64,000 bases of DNA from Poecilobothrus nobilitatus (lineage: Eukaryota > Arthropoda > Insecta > Diptera > Dolichopodidae). The notes under the pieces are model-generated. The model searched no databases and had not been told where the DNA came from. It saw only the letters and a program-made list of their open reading frames with translations. How positions within the stretch are numbered: position 1 is the stretch's first letter; each line of letters begins with the position of its first letter. Positions 14,795-27,161 of this stretch are shown piece by piece. Made by a program: the position numbers and the translations under genes. The stretch covers positions 246,227,825 to 246,291,824 of the forward strand of contig OX352774.1 of assembly GCA_947095535.1 (NCBI GenBank), read 5' to 3'.

Positions 14795-15215
14795 TTGAGT
14801 ATGTGTCCTGGAAACTCTTCGTCTTGACAGAATTTGTATGTACCGTCATTCTCTATTCCAATTTTCTTTAAATGTCTTTTTAGCTGACAGTATTCCGACA
14901 GGAAGCAGAATTCTCCGTTTATTTTTACTGGATTCTATGATTTTTTCATATGGTTTCTGATGGTTATAGTTTCCTAGAAGCACATTAGATTGTCTAAGTG
15001 TGCGTTTTTCACTTCATATTTTGCTCCTCCAGTTAGTTTATGTCTCCAATTTTTGTGCTTCTCTTTTTTTTTTGTTTACCTATGCCACAAAAAGATCCAT
15101 AACACTCGAAGGGAGTTGCAGCTCCTTTTTTTATAAGTAGATCTATTTCCTCATTTCCCTCTATATCTAGGTGTCCAGTTACGCAGGATAGGATTACTTT
15201 ATAGTCATGCAATTT
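14795..15215 (-). pseudogene. non-LTR retrotransposon relic, RNase H and C-terminal region
   Basis: Minus-strand translation of about 15060-15190 gives VTGHLDIEGNEEIDLLIKKG and then ATPFECYGSFCGI. These match the RNase H domain of R1/Jockey/I-type retrotransposons (consensus like VPGHxGIEGNExADxLAxxG, then TPFxGPEPFCGI). Further on, in another frame, CQLKRHLKKIGIEND and CQDEE...GHIL (to ~14797) fit the conserved C-terminal LxxHLxxxG / C-x-FC-x3-E-x-HIL region. Frame changes and internal stops show it is dead. Its neighbours are unrelated AT-rich DNA. Confidence 0.82.
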
Positions 15216-15902
15216 ACTGAAAATATTTTTAAAACAATTTGTTCATTATTTGTTGTTTTTGGTTGTAAGTTTAAAGATCAAAATAGGCAAATAAAGTATC
15301 TAACATAACAAGTCCAGTTGCAAAACTTTAAAATTATTTCGATCAAAACTTGTGATCATTGTTGTACAAATTTTCAGGCCCATTATGCATATTTTACATA
15401 TTCAATATTTACAAGTATTGATAAACCTTTCTTTATAATATTATTAGTTGACTGCAGAATGATACTATATTATATTTTAAATATATGTATATACAATTAT
15501 TGGTTCATACGGGAATTTTAGAGTTGACAAGATCAACTATTTATATTGTTTTCTCGTTTAATTATGCAATTAATCAATGTAATTTTTTTTTTGTAGTAAT
15601 TAAAATATAAATATAATTAAAAATAAAATCATTAATATTTAATAATATTATCTCATATTCAAATGTTCTGATAAAGTTAATTATTAAATATTATTAATTT
15701 GCACAATGCGTCTCAATTTATATATTTTTTTTATAAAAATTTCTTCATATAATTTTAATAATCTTATATAAAACTGTCAAAGTGGTTAAAATGCTAAAAC
15801 TGAAAAATGCTATAATCAATAAGATTTTTTTTTTAAATTAATTTAATTGTCATATGTATGGTTATTATATATTTTTTTTAAACCATTTTAAATTGTTTAT
15901 AC

Positions 15903-16093
15903 AGGGCCTCGGTGACCTAGTGGTTAAGCAGGTATAAAATACGCTGTAAACACCGAGGAAGTGTGGGTTCAAATGCCACACACTTCGTAAGAGTTATTTC
16001 CCTTTACGACATTTACAGCCACACCTGAACAGGAAAGGCTTTGTATTTTCCTGTCCACATTAATGTGGCAAAAAAATGCATTAAAAAAAAAAC
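15903..16093 (+). mobile_element. tRNA-derived SINE, family A, copy with 13-bp target duplication
   Basis: Head AGGGCCTCGG, A-box region GACCTAGTGG, degenerate B box (GGTTCAAATGCC), family body and A tail. It is flanked by a perfect 13-bp duplication AAATTGTTTATAC (15890-15902 and 16094-16106). The B-box changes suggest it is older or from another source gene than the copy at 9324. Confidence 0.94.
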
Positions 16094-16106
16094 AAATTGT
16101 TTATAC

Positions 16107-17509
16107 TCGACTACATATATTTCTAAAACATTTATTAATAATTATTTTCTAAATTCACTTAAAATATAATGTTACAAATGCTTATATACATACATACATA
16201 TATTATATACATAATATATTTAGATAACAAGTACATTGTCCTTTACCTTGAAAAAAGTTAAATTATACAAAAAAAAAAAAAATTAGGTAAATAAAAACTT
16301 CTTTTATTTATCAAATAAAACTTTTGTTTACTTAAATCAAAACTTAATGTTTATATAAAAATTATTATGTATTTATTTATTTATTTTAGATCTAAGTAAT
16401 TATCATTAAAATTAATTAAATACAAAATTAAATTGAAATCATTAATTAAAACAAAACATAAAATAAAAAAACATACTTACATACAAATTAATTATATTTA
16501 TTTTATATAAGTATATACATATGTATATGTATTTAGATAAATAAAAATAGAAAATAATATTAGATTCAATAATATTTAGATAAGAGTGAATGAAATGAAC
16601 ATAAAATATTATTTCAAAATCGTAATTTTGTATAATAAAATCATAATTGAAACTTTTAAAAAATACCAAAAAAAAAAAAAAAAAAAAAAGTACACTTTAG
16701 TCATTCCATTAAATGATAAAAAAAAAAAAAAATTCTTTAATAAAATTCCACATAAGTAATACATATTATACCACCTACTTAATGTCCACCCCAAAAAACA
16801 TTATGCATATACATACATATATGCAGTATATAAGTGTGTGTATCAATTTATATGTTATGTTATATGAACATTGAAAAAAAAATGATAATAAACAACGTCA
16901 GGTATTTACACACTGATATAATAACTTAATATTAAATTAGAAATGAACTCGCGGCGTAAATAAACAAGAAAATAAAAATAAATTAAATTAAATTACGAAT
17001 AAAAAGAAATAAAAATAAAAAAAAAACAAAAAAATTAGTCAACCTGTATATATACGTCAAGTTTAATAATGTATGCATATTAAAAAAAAAAATATAAAAA
17101 AAAATAAACATTTGTTCGTTATGCTTTTTTTAAGATTAAGACTCATTTCATTCAGTTTCTGTGAATGTATCCCTGTGATGAAATTTTTTTCTTTTTTTCT
17201 CATAAAAAATTTTTTTTTTTTTTTTTTTTAAGAAAAGGAAAATTTTAAAATTAAAAAAGAAAAATTTATTTTTATTATTATAAATATGACGTATTTTCAG
17301 AATGTCAAAAATATTTTTTTTTATAGAAATTTAATTATTATTATGAAATGATTTAATTATTGTAACTATTAAATAAGGCCAAAAAACCTTTTTCTTTTTT
17401 TAAACGTAATACAATGTACTTATGTATTTTTATATACCTACTCCCGCCTTTATTTCTTTTTAATTAAAAAAAAAAATTCTAATATTACAAAAGTATAATA
17501 CGAGATTTA
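16107..17509. other. AT-rich DNA without genes
   Basis: Long A and T runs (for example 16670-16690, 17207-17230) and short AT-rich open frames without motifs. No feature is supported. Confidence 0.6.
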
Positions 17510-17511
17510 TA

Positions 17512-17754
17512 CAGGATTCCGAAACTCAAAGGCCACGAAGAACGGAGGGGATATGGAAATTCATAACAAGGAAAAAATTGTTCTGGAGGGGGATCTATTT
17601 TTAACGATTTTCGTGACAACGAATTCTATTTCGTTTACTTTTTACAAAAAATAACAATATATCTTTGCCTCTGCGCAACATAGAAGATGTCGTTTAAGTG
17701 TCGGTAGCTAGCTGAAGCTCCGTTCTTCGTGACCTTTGTCTTACGAACAACCTG
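17512..17754. mobile_element. MITE (mariner type), reference copy of family M1
   Basis: A 243-bp element bordered by TA on both sides. The ends are CAGGATTCCGAAACTCAAAG and, reversed, CAGGTTGTTCGTAAGACAAA. Beyond these the inverted match continues through GG(C/T)CACGAAGAACGGAG, for ~40 bp of terminal inverted repeat. The interior GGAAAAAATTGTTCTGGAGG and GGGGATCTATTTTTAACGAT recurs in diverged form at 52494-53364. No coding capacity. Confidence 0.85.
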
Positions 17755-17954
17755 TATATGTAATAAAATGAACCATTAACATAGTGAGATAACAGTTTAG
17801 TTTTTAAAGATAATTTTTAGATCCTTAAATATTTTTAGCAAAATTTTTTAGACACATATGAATAGTATATAAATTGAATCTCCAACATAGAAAGGCAACA
17901 TATATTTTGAATTTATTTTAAAACAACCAGCAAATAGTATCTCTTTCAGTAATT

Positions 17955-18168
17955 TCGATATTTTATATAAGCTGCATTATAGATACTTTTCTAAGTTTCT
18001 TGGTGGTGTTGGTGTTGGGCGATACAATTTTTTTTTTAAATTATGGACTCTAAAAAACAGATATTGAAATGACCTCAGCTAACTTCATCCCTTTTGGTAT
18101 TTTCAATATTTTTGTTATATAAGATGCATTATAGAAGTAGATACTTCTCTAAGCTTCTTGGTGGTGAT
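17955..18168. repeat. direct repeat, 152-bp offset
   Basis: The phrase ATAAG(C/A)TGCATTATAGA...GATACTT, TCTAAG(T/C)TTCTTGGTGGTG occurs at about 17966-18008 and again at 18118-18166. They share a GATATTT/CAATATTT lead-in, pointing to a diverged tandem duplication with a 152-bp period. Confidence 0.65.
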
Positions 18169-18269
18169 GGGCTGATTCAGAAGTTCATTACAATATTGTT
18201 ACGAATAATTTTTTAAGTTTGTTTCGTATTTGAAAATTAGCCGTAGTGTGAATTAAAAGTTATCAAAGT

Positions 18270-19690
18270 ATTGGTGTCAGAGATTTTTCGAATAAAAAAT
18301 GAAGTTTTCGCAACGCAACGTTAACATTATTTTTATACCTGAAAATTTAACTTATTTTAAATATGTATATATGTACATTTAAATATTACATTTTTATGTG
18401 TAAATTTCTAACAAAAAATTCTGATCAAAGTAAAATATTGTCCATTCGTCTGCCACTAATATAAAATAATGAAATGCATATATCGATTTTTTGAAGATTG
18501 TTTGAAATATACCATACTAATATACATACCATTAACCATGTCCATCACATCATAAATTCAAATAAAATTATAAAATCAAATTATATTTTGCGTAATAAAT
18601 TATAGAATTACATACATATATAATTAAAAAAGATTGAATTTTATAAGTTAACACCTTTACGGTAATTTTTATATATACATACATATGTATATAACTAATT
18701 AATTTATTGAAGTTTAATGTCACGTTTTTTTTTATATAATATATTCCTATATAAGTATAAAATAGATTCGTTTCATTATTTGTTTCTTTAATACATAATT
18801 TATATATAGTTACAATTATTGTACATACATATGTATGTATATACATAACCCAAAAATCAAAATTATAGCTTAAAGCAATTTATATTACGAAATTTTGGTT
18901 TTTGTTTTTGGAATGTTGCAATGCTTGAAAATTGCAAATTTCATTTTTGTATTTTATTTAATGTTTTGGGCGGGTGAGGGGGTAGGATAAAAAAAGATTC
19001 ATATAAAATGTTTAAATTTGATTTTACTTTCATTGATATTTTTATATGCAATTTTAATTTAATTTTCATTTTATTTGTTTCGTTGTTTTAATTTTTATTT
19101 TTGTCTTTTTTTTTGTAATGTTTTCTTTTGTTTCGAATAAATGAATTCGTTGAGGTAGGTGAACTTTATATTGTTTTATTAATGTTGTTACTGACTTTTA
19201 CATAAAAGAATGATTTTTATAAAATAAAATAAAATGAAAGCACTTATACGTACGATTGCATATATATTATTGCATATGTATAATTGTTAATTTTTATTAA
19301 TGACTTTTTTTTAGAAGAACAATTATTATAATGTAATCAAATAAGTTAGATTTTTTCAAATTAACATGTATAAGTACAATTTATGCACATGATTTATGCA
19401 ATCAATTTTTAATTATTCAGATAAGTAATAAGGTTTTTTTTTTTTATGTAATTTAACTTTTCATTTTAGTCAAAATGATTTCAAATGTTTAATTAATTTA
19501 TTATTTATTTGTATTTTTTTTTATTATACATATTAAGTATATACATACAGCATGGTTCCAATTAGAAAAAGTAACTATATAATTTTGTATAGAATAGCTA
19601 CTCGTATACCGGATAAAATTATTTAGGTTGGAATTGGAAGTCAACATTTTTGGAAAGAAATTTAAATAATTTTTTAGAGTAATAATTATA
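18270..19690. other. AT-rich DNA without genes
   Basis: Simple AT/TATG-rich sequence (ACATATGTATA tracts near 18680 and 18830) and T runs. Nothing coding or structured was recognised. Confidence 0.6.
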
Positions 19691-19699
19691 GTAATAATA

Positions 19700-19960
19700 A
19701 TATTCATTGTTCGTTACAGACGTATTCATTGTTTCCTTGCAGACCCATTCCCAATTCAATGTTTACGTATCCTTGCCTTATCCTTTCCTATATGCTTAAC
19801 CTCTAACCAATATACTGTGTTAGAATCAGTTAGAGGTTTCATTCCATTATATTGGTTAAAGGTGAAGGTGGGTTTAGCCAGTAAGACTAAACCATGCGAC
19901 TTTACCAAGAGAGTTTTCATGGTGTCTTTGGAAGATTCCCACTTCCCTTAGGAAAAATTA
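19700..19960. repeat. less AT-rich island with nested perfect hairpins, unidentified
   Basis: Composition changes sharply to mixed sequence. It contains an 11-bp perfect inverted repeat TAACCAATATA/TATATTGGTTA (19804-19814 and 19848-19858) and a 7-bp stem GGTTTAG/CTAAACC (19871-19877 and 19887-19893) with a 9-base loop. No long frame is open. It is probably a fragment of an unrecognised repeat. Confidence 0.5.
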
Positions 19961-22429
19961 AAAGAATCAGCAGTAAATGAGACGCGATTAAAAAAGTAAA
20001 CATGATGGTAAAAACAAAATAAACATTTTAATGATTTTGAAAAGTTTTATTGCTACAGAAATTGTTTTTTTTTTTTTTTTTTTGTGTGATGATTAAAATT
20101 TAGACAGTATAAACTAAAAATATTATAAGAAAATGTATACTTTTATATATAACTTATAGAAGATTAAAAAAGTTTAAAACATTACAGTAGTTTTATACTA
20201 TATAATCATTTTCCAGATAAAATCTAAGAAAAATAAAGATTGAAAGACAATTTGTTTAGATATATTATAATTTCATTATATAACATTTTTTTTAACTTTA
20301 ATTATATTATATATTATGTATATAATAAAGATAAGTACAAAAGCAAATATGTACCAAATTTGAATTCAAATAATTTAAACAATAACTGTCAAAAATTTAT
20401 AGCATTAAAAGTTTAGATACAAAAAAAAAATTTTGCCTTTACAAAGTCATTTTCATTCAAATTTAAAATCTATAAATTAAATTTTGTGTATATATTTTTG
20501 AATGATAAAATTTTTAAAATTTTTACAAAATAATTGAACAATAAAAATATAGGTATATATATATATATTATATTCATGTACATAAATTTGGCAGATTTTA
20601 GCAAAAAAAAAAAATTCGATTGTTAATCATTTAATTTTTTCAATTCTAAAATTCATTTTTATTTTCATTAAAATTAAAATATATGTATATATAGAAAATG
20701 AATTTAAATAACAAAAAAAAAATAAAAAAAAATTTAAATTTGATTATGATCATGATATGAAAAACACCATTATTGTTTTGCTGGCATTGGCAATCAGTAA
20801 CTTTTCTTATATTTATTCTAAAATATTTATTTTATTTTTTTTTTTAATTTTCTTGGCAAACTTTTGTTAGTTTTTGGCTCCATTTTTCTTTTAGACATTA
20901 GGCATGCTTCTTGAATAATATTTTAAATTGCATTTGTTTAACTAATAATATAATATTTATGTTTGCCTTGTTGCCTTTTTTCTTTTCTTTTTTTTTTTTT
21001 TGTACGTCCTATTTTTATTATGAAGAAAATTTGATTTTATGCATCATCTGTTATTTATTTCTCAAAGGATAACCAAAGGAAAAACTTTAAATATATTAAG
21101 GAAGCAAAGAATACTTAAAAAATAAGAGAATAATGTTAACTTAAAAAAAAATTCTTTGTGTATCTATAGTGTGTTTACTTAATTTAAAAGAATGGACAAT
21201 TTTTTTTTTTTTTTAAATTACTTTAAAATTAGTTTTAGTTTTTTGTAAGTATATATAATAAATATACGAAATATATATGTATGTAATATTAAATATGGAT
21301 ATAAGCTAAGAAAATATTATTTCATTATATATTAAATATTAAAAGAAAGAATTCAAAAAGCACAAAACAATAAAATTCCAATGGAAGAAAAATGCATTAC
21401 TCGAGTGTAAATAAAAAAAAAAAAAAAATTTGTATATAGATACATAGGTATGTATGTTAGGTTATTTTAGTTAAAGGAATATTTTGTTTTACCTTCCTTT
21501 TGAACTTTATTAATATTAAAATGACAAGTTTCAAAGGATTTTGTTTTTTGGGTACAAAAATTAAAATTTAAGAAAAAAAAAAAGGAAAAAAATGTGAATA
21601 GTAGCGCTCTTTTTTACTTGAATCCATACTTATTAAAAATAGATAAGGTAATAAGAGAATAGAATATAATATTTTAAATATACTTATTATCTTTGGTATT
21701 CTTTAAATGGAAAACAAACAATTTGTCAAAAAAAAAAAACATTTTATAAATTAAATATAGTTACAAAAAATAATAAAATATTCTTTTAACGTTTTGTTTT
21801 TATTTTTTTTTTAAAGTAAACAAGCATTGTCCAATTATTTTAAGGAAATATCCTTATTAAATTTTGGAAAGAGTGTATGTATTTACTATACGCCTATTTA
21901 GTTCGAAAACTTGTAACAATTTAAGACTATAATTTTTTATTATCCCAATTTTACGCAAATCATATTTTAAATATCCATCAAATTATCCTTTCCTTTGTTT
22001 TTTATCGAGTTGATTATATATTATTGATTTCGGATGTAGTTAACTTTAATGTACAAATTTAATACGATTTTTCTGCCATTAAAGAACAAAAATTAATTTT
22101 TTAATATATTTTTGTCAAATTCAAAACTATTATGCGAATTTAAAAAATTTTTGTTTTTTGTTATTATTAAAAAAAAAACAAAGCAGAATGTAAAATCAAA
22201 GCTTTTAAAAGGTGCACATTCTTCAAATGATAATAAAAACATTTTAGGCAAATCGAACAAAAAGTACAAATTATGGCACATGTTTATTGTGACATGTTTA
22301 ACATAACTTGCACTTTTGCTTACGATATTTTTGGGAAAAATTTAAAGACACTTTCTTAAATTTTAAGGAACATCTATATACACATCTAAAAATATAATGT
22401 TGAAACTTTATGTTTGTGTTTCACTTATA
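19961..22429. other. AT-rich DNA without genes
   Basis: Homopolymer-rich sequence, for example T runs at 20064-20082 and 21200-21214. Overlapping short frames on both strands at 22093-22306 are composition artefacts. Nothing else is supported. Confidence 0.6.
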
Positions 22430-22632
22430 GAAAATGCCTCCGTAATAGAGGGTGAGATTACATAAGAAAGTTACTTTACAACATTAATTTATGAGATATG
22501 CCTACTCATGGTTAAAATGTTCTTAATCATCTCAAACAGTGTAAATGTTTTGTAAACATATGAACAAACAGAGTGAAACTAATAAGCAAAGTTTTAAAAA
22601 AAAATTTTTTTTTAAATGTGCTAAAAATCTTT
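22430..22632 (+). mobile_element. fragment of the 9816-type transposon, inverted relative to it
   Basis: Aligns with the reverse complement of about 9816-10030: GCCTCCGTAATA, then TATGAGATATGCCTACTCATGG, GTTTTGTAAACA, CAGAGTGAAACTAATAAGCA, and the end AAATGTGCTAAAAA. The CCGT/CGGA microsatellite is absent and the rest of the element is missing. This end places the transposon boundary at about 22632. Confidence 0.75.
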
Positions 22633-25600
22633 AATTGAATTGAATTGAAAGTAAACGTTCTTGAATATTGAATAATTTTAAAGATACTCGTGTTAGAAAT
22701 TTTGTATTAAATTTAAATATTGAGACAAATTTGCTTCATACATTAAATTATTATATAGGTTTTCTGGTTACCAGATATAACCAGAAAAAATTAAAATTTC
22801 AAATTATTTATAAATTAATCTGTTTATTTTCTTTAGTATAAAATTGGGATTTTTTTTTTTTCGTCTAATATAAAAAGAAAGTGAAAATATTATACGTTTA
22901 AAATTTTCAAGGAAACGATCGTTTCCGGTTAATTCAATTTGGTTATCAAATAAATATTTAGTATAATATTATTGGGTTATCAAGACTTTCAAGGTTTACC
23001 CCAGTTAGTTTCTATATAATAAATAAAAGTGAATATACCCCTAGACCCCCCAGTGACCTATTACACAAAAATAAATAAAAGTCATTTAATATTATGTTAG
23101 TGTTCTAGAAAACCTATAAATTATATTTTGGAAATAGAAGAAACAAAATTTAAAGTTTATGATTAGATGAATGAGATTTTATAATGGCAAATTATTTATT
23201 ACGTATAAGGAAAAATTAAGCATATTTTATTGATGTTATTATATATAATAGGATATAAAAGCAATGTTTAGAATTTCTTTTCCATTTTAATTTTTTATTT
23301 ATTTTTAAACGTTTTCAATATTAAATTCTAATTTTTTTTATGAGACAGATTATATGTTGTAAAATACTTTAAAAAAAACATCTATAGATATGAGAAATCG
23401 ATTTCCAATATTAAAATTAAGTGGCACACATACATAAATTTTGTCATTCTTAATATAATGATACAGGTCAGAATTACAAATTAATCTTATATTATGCGAC
23501 ATTATAACTGAAAATGACATTTTTAGTTCAAAAAGAACAAAAAAAATTCCCATAATGGATTTTTTTTTTTTAAAACAATAACGAGAAAAGATATAATATA
23601 ATGGGATTTCTCTTATTATAGAAATATTTTATGTACATACTTACATAGTAGTGGGCATTAAAAAATAGACAATTTAATTTTTTAATATTAAAAGATTATA
23701 ATTTAAGGGCAAGGACATTTAATTACATAAAAGTTAACTTTATTTTGACGACTTAATTGAGAGCTTATACTATAATATTTAATTACTATGCAGTTGAGAT
23801 TTGGAAAAAAAAAAAACAAAAAGAATAATATTAAGAAAAAAACTCAATTATTTCAAATGATAACTCAATTTCAGATATTTTTACATTATTTCATTATATT
23901 TCATAAAATTAGTTAAAGCTATATTGAAGGAACATTAATATTAACAAGGTCAAAAAGCATTTGAAATATATATGAACTTTTGTATTAAAATTTTGTCATT
24001 TTTTATAGAATGTTTTATGTAAGAAAAAAATTGTGACAAATCAAGAGATTTTCTTTAATTTTAAGGAAACTTTATAAATATTTAAGGCTAGCCGTTAACA
24101 CATGTAAAAATATGATATTAAAGCTTTAATTTTAAAATATAATTACAAAATATTTGTACATGATTTGTAAGACCTCCTAAACAGAAGAAGGTATACAATT
24201 TTACTCTGATGTATAACTTATAATTATCAAAGATCTTTCTTTGTCTTCGCAAAATTTCCAGATTATGACTAAAACCATTACAAAGATACAGAGGAACTAA
24301 AATTTGACAAAGTAGTTTTGTAATGGATAGGACTATATAAAAACATTAATTATTTGAAATCTATCCATGGTTATTATTTCATTGCTCCATTTTAAACCAT
24401 GGACTCCATTGCTCCATTGCTCCATTGAATTTTATAAATAGAAGAAAAGATAAATTGAAATTTATAAACAAGATTTTTTTTGAAAAATGTGTTAAAAAGT
24501 TTCATCATAAGGAAAATTTATAAATGAACTTGGTGGGAAACAAATCACGATACATTTGTTTCACCTTATTTTAGAACCTGAATTGAAAGCCTTTCTTATT
24601 TCATTCAAATTGACTGATGTATCCCACAAATAAATACTATATATGTATTCAGATTGATTTTATAGTTGTTTACAATAGCATGTTATTGTCTACAGATAGT
24701 CACGATGTTCTTTACATTTTAACCATATATTTACCATATTTTAATCATTAATATAAACTGTTCTCAGTACAGATGTTTGACTATTTGACATCATTTCTTT
24801 GCAGTATAATTGTAATTATATTTTTCTCAAAGTTAACGTGTTGTTTGGTATTTGGTATTAATTGTTCACATTCTCAGCTATTAAAGTAAAAATTAGAATT
24901 ATTTTCTGTTAATTATATTGTGTTCACTTATTTTGCCACAACTATAAATATCCGTATATTTTGTAAAGCAAAAGTATTTGAAATTCTAGGCGCGATTTAA
25001 TAGACAATATGGCAACATAAAGAAAGGACACAATTTTCCACTAAAGAAAATATGAAAAAAAAAAAAAAATTGTACATAACAGAATTATGCCGAGTCATAA
25101 AAATAAAAATATGATATTGAGAAAGGTAATAGGAGAAGTTAATTCAAATTCTAAAAAATAAATGTATAACATTAAAACTTTTCCAAAAAAAAAAAAACAA
25201 AAACATGTTTGTGGCAGAATTATATGGGTAATAATTTATCTTTTTCAGTTTGGGCTATATATAGACCTATTAAATGTTGCCTCTTTTTGTTTTTTGCTTT
25301 AGAATTTTCTTCCTATTTCTAAATGGATACAAAAGTCAATTTGTTGCACGAAAATTGACATGAATAGTGTAATTTTTTAAAAGATATAGAATGAAAATAA
25401 ATTGAACCTCCAAAAATGTAGTCTTTATTTTTACAATGATTTTTCAAAAATAAAAAAATAAAAAACATTTATTAAGATTTATTACTAAAAATAAAGAAGA
25501 AAAACTTTTTAAAATATGTTTTTTTTTTTTATTATTATTAATATTGAAGGTTACATACATTAAATTTATTGATGTAACTTTGAAAGGAAAAAAAAAGTTA

Positions 25601-25900
25601 ATTATTGAAGTAAAATGTTTTAAAAATGATATGAAATTACTTTTTAGTTTTGTCTTAATCTTTAAAATAAAAATTTTTTAAATCTATTATGAGTATATTT
25701 TGTACTACACCTTTATTTAATATTCTATTAGACAAGAATTAAAAGTTTTTCAATATATATGTAATTGAAGTTAATTAAAAAACTTCTGCCGATCTTTGTG
25801 CATAATATCTAAAAAAAATATATTTTTTTTTGTGTTTTATTTTTTTTTGTGCAAAAGTCATTTTCTATAATTTAGTAGTATAAATAGGTAGCGCACGACA
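22633..25900. other. AT-rich DNA with two short palindromes
   Basis: A 10-bp-arm hairpin TTTCTGGTTA/TAACCAGAAA lies at 22761-22787 and a perfect 16-bp palindrome GGAAACGATCGTTTCC at 22911-22926. A small TTGCTCCAT triplication lies at 24381-24428. No gene is recognised. Confidence 0.6.
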
Positions 25901-25969
25901 TGTATACCAACATACACTAACTTAATCTGATATGCTAAATGTTAAGTAATCAAACTATACTAAATCTTT

Positions 25970-26185
25970 TAGATCAAGCTGAATAACCATATGATTCAGT
26001 AATTAAAAATCAAATGTTCATGTGATTGAGCGCGCTAATAATTTACTGGATCTAAAAGGATAAAATAAAATTGAACTTTACATTTAGCTTAAAAGCTGAT
26101 TTACGTTTCAACAACTAAATTATCAGACCAAGCTAAATAACCACATGATTTAGTAATTAAAAACTACATTGTTCACGTGATCCAA
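25970..26185. repeat. diverged tandem duplication, ~154-bp period
   Basis: AGATCAAGCTGAATAACCAT...TTCAGTAATTAAAAA...GTTCATGTGAT at about 25972 recurs as AGACCAAGCTAAATAACCAC...TTTAGTAATTAAAAA...GTTCACGTGAT at about 26126. Identity is high enough to see by eye, with scattered substitutions. Confidence 0.7.
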
Positions 26186-26203
26186 AATAAGTTACTATCA
26201 CAA

Positions 26204-26460
26204 GACTGTATTTCATTTGACTGTATTTTACTTGACTGTATTTCATTTAACTGAATTTCATTTGACTGAATTTCATTTGTAATTAACTCTAAAACTTCAC
26301 CCTAACTATCTATATGTTTTACATACATTCAGTCAAAATGAAATATCGGCAAATAAAATACCAGCAAATGAAAACAGTCAAATGATAATACAAGCAATTT
26401 GCAAAAAAAAAAACAGTCAAATGAAATACCGGAAAAAGACATACAGACAAATGATACGCT
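26204..26460. repeat. foldback minisatellite, 15-bp GACTGTATTTCATTT unit
   Basis: The left arm 26204-26279 is five head-to-tail copies of a 15-bp unit starting at 26204, 26219, 26234, 26249 and 26264. The right arm 26328-26460 contains reverse-complement phrases (GTCAAAATGAAATA, CAGTCAAATGAAATACC) at less regular spacing. It is non-coding and may form a long hairpin. Confidence 0.8.
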
Positions 26461-27161
26461 CCCATGCAACTCTGATAATTAGCTGATTCTTAAAAATTAA
26501 ACTTTAATGAGTTTAAAACATCTTAAAAAATCATCTTTGTTCCAGTATATTTATGTAAACATAGATCAAATAGTAAAATAAGAAAATAAGAAAAGAACAA
26601 AGATATTACAATGATGCAATATATGTATATTTTTTAATAATCGAAGTGTTAATATTTTATTTATAATTTAATAATTCTAACCTGATGTCATTTCTGATTC
26701 TGGCATATAAATTGAATTGAATATATAAATTGATTTTTTATTTTTTAATTTAAAATGTATAAATTATATATTATTTAGATTGAAAAAATTAGATTAAAAA
26801 AATGAAAAAAAATGTGACGCCAATTTTTATTAATTAATATAAACTTTATAATATCTGTAATAGATATATTAAATATGTAAATATTTTAAAAATATTGATT
26901 TAAGATACTTTATTATTATAATACATTATTATATTTTATATGGCATAATTATTTTTTTGATTTTTTTTTAAATTATTTTGCAAAATGTATGAAAAAATAT
27001 AAAAAAAAAAAACTGATATTCCTTGATGCGTCATAAAAAGTATTTTTTCAATATTGCAGCTGGTGAATATCTCATAACTCCAATTAATTAATTATAGATA
27101 TTAGACTTATTATATTTCAGATATATTCATTGTCAAGTTAGTAAACTGTTAGGTATTATTA
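26461..27161. other. AT-rich DNA without genes
   Basis: Nothing recognised beyond A/T runs and AT-rich short frames. Confidence 0.55.

Noticed and set aside
22430..22470. Second pogo-like element suggested by TTTCACTTATAG
   Set aside because: The surrounding order matches the 9816-type transposon in reverse, which explains it better.
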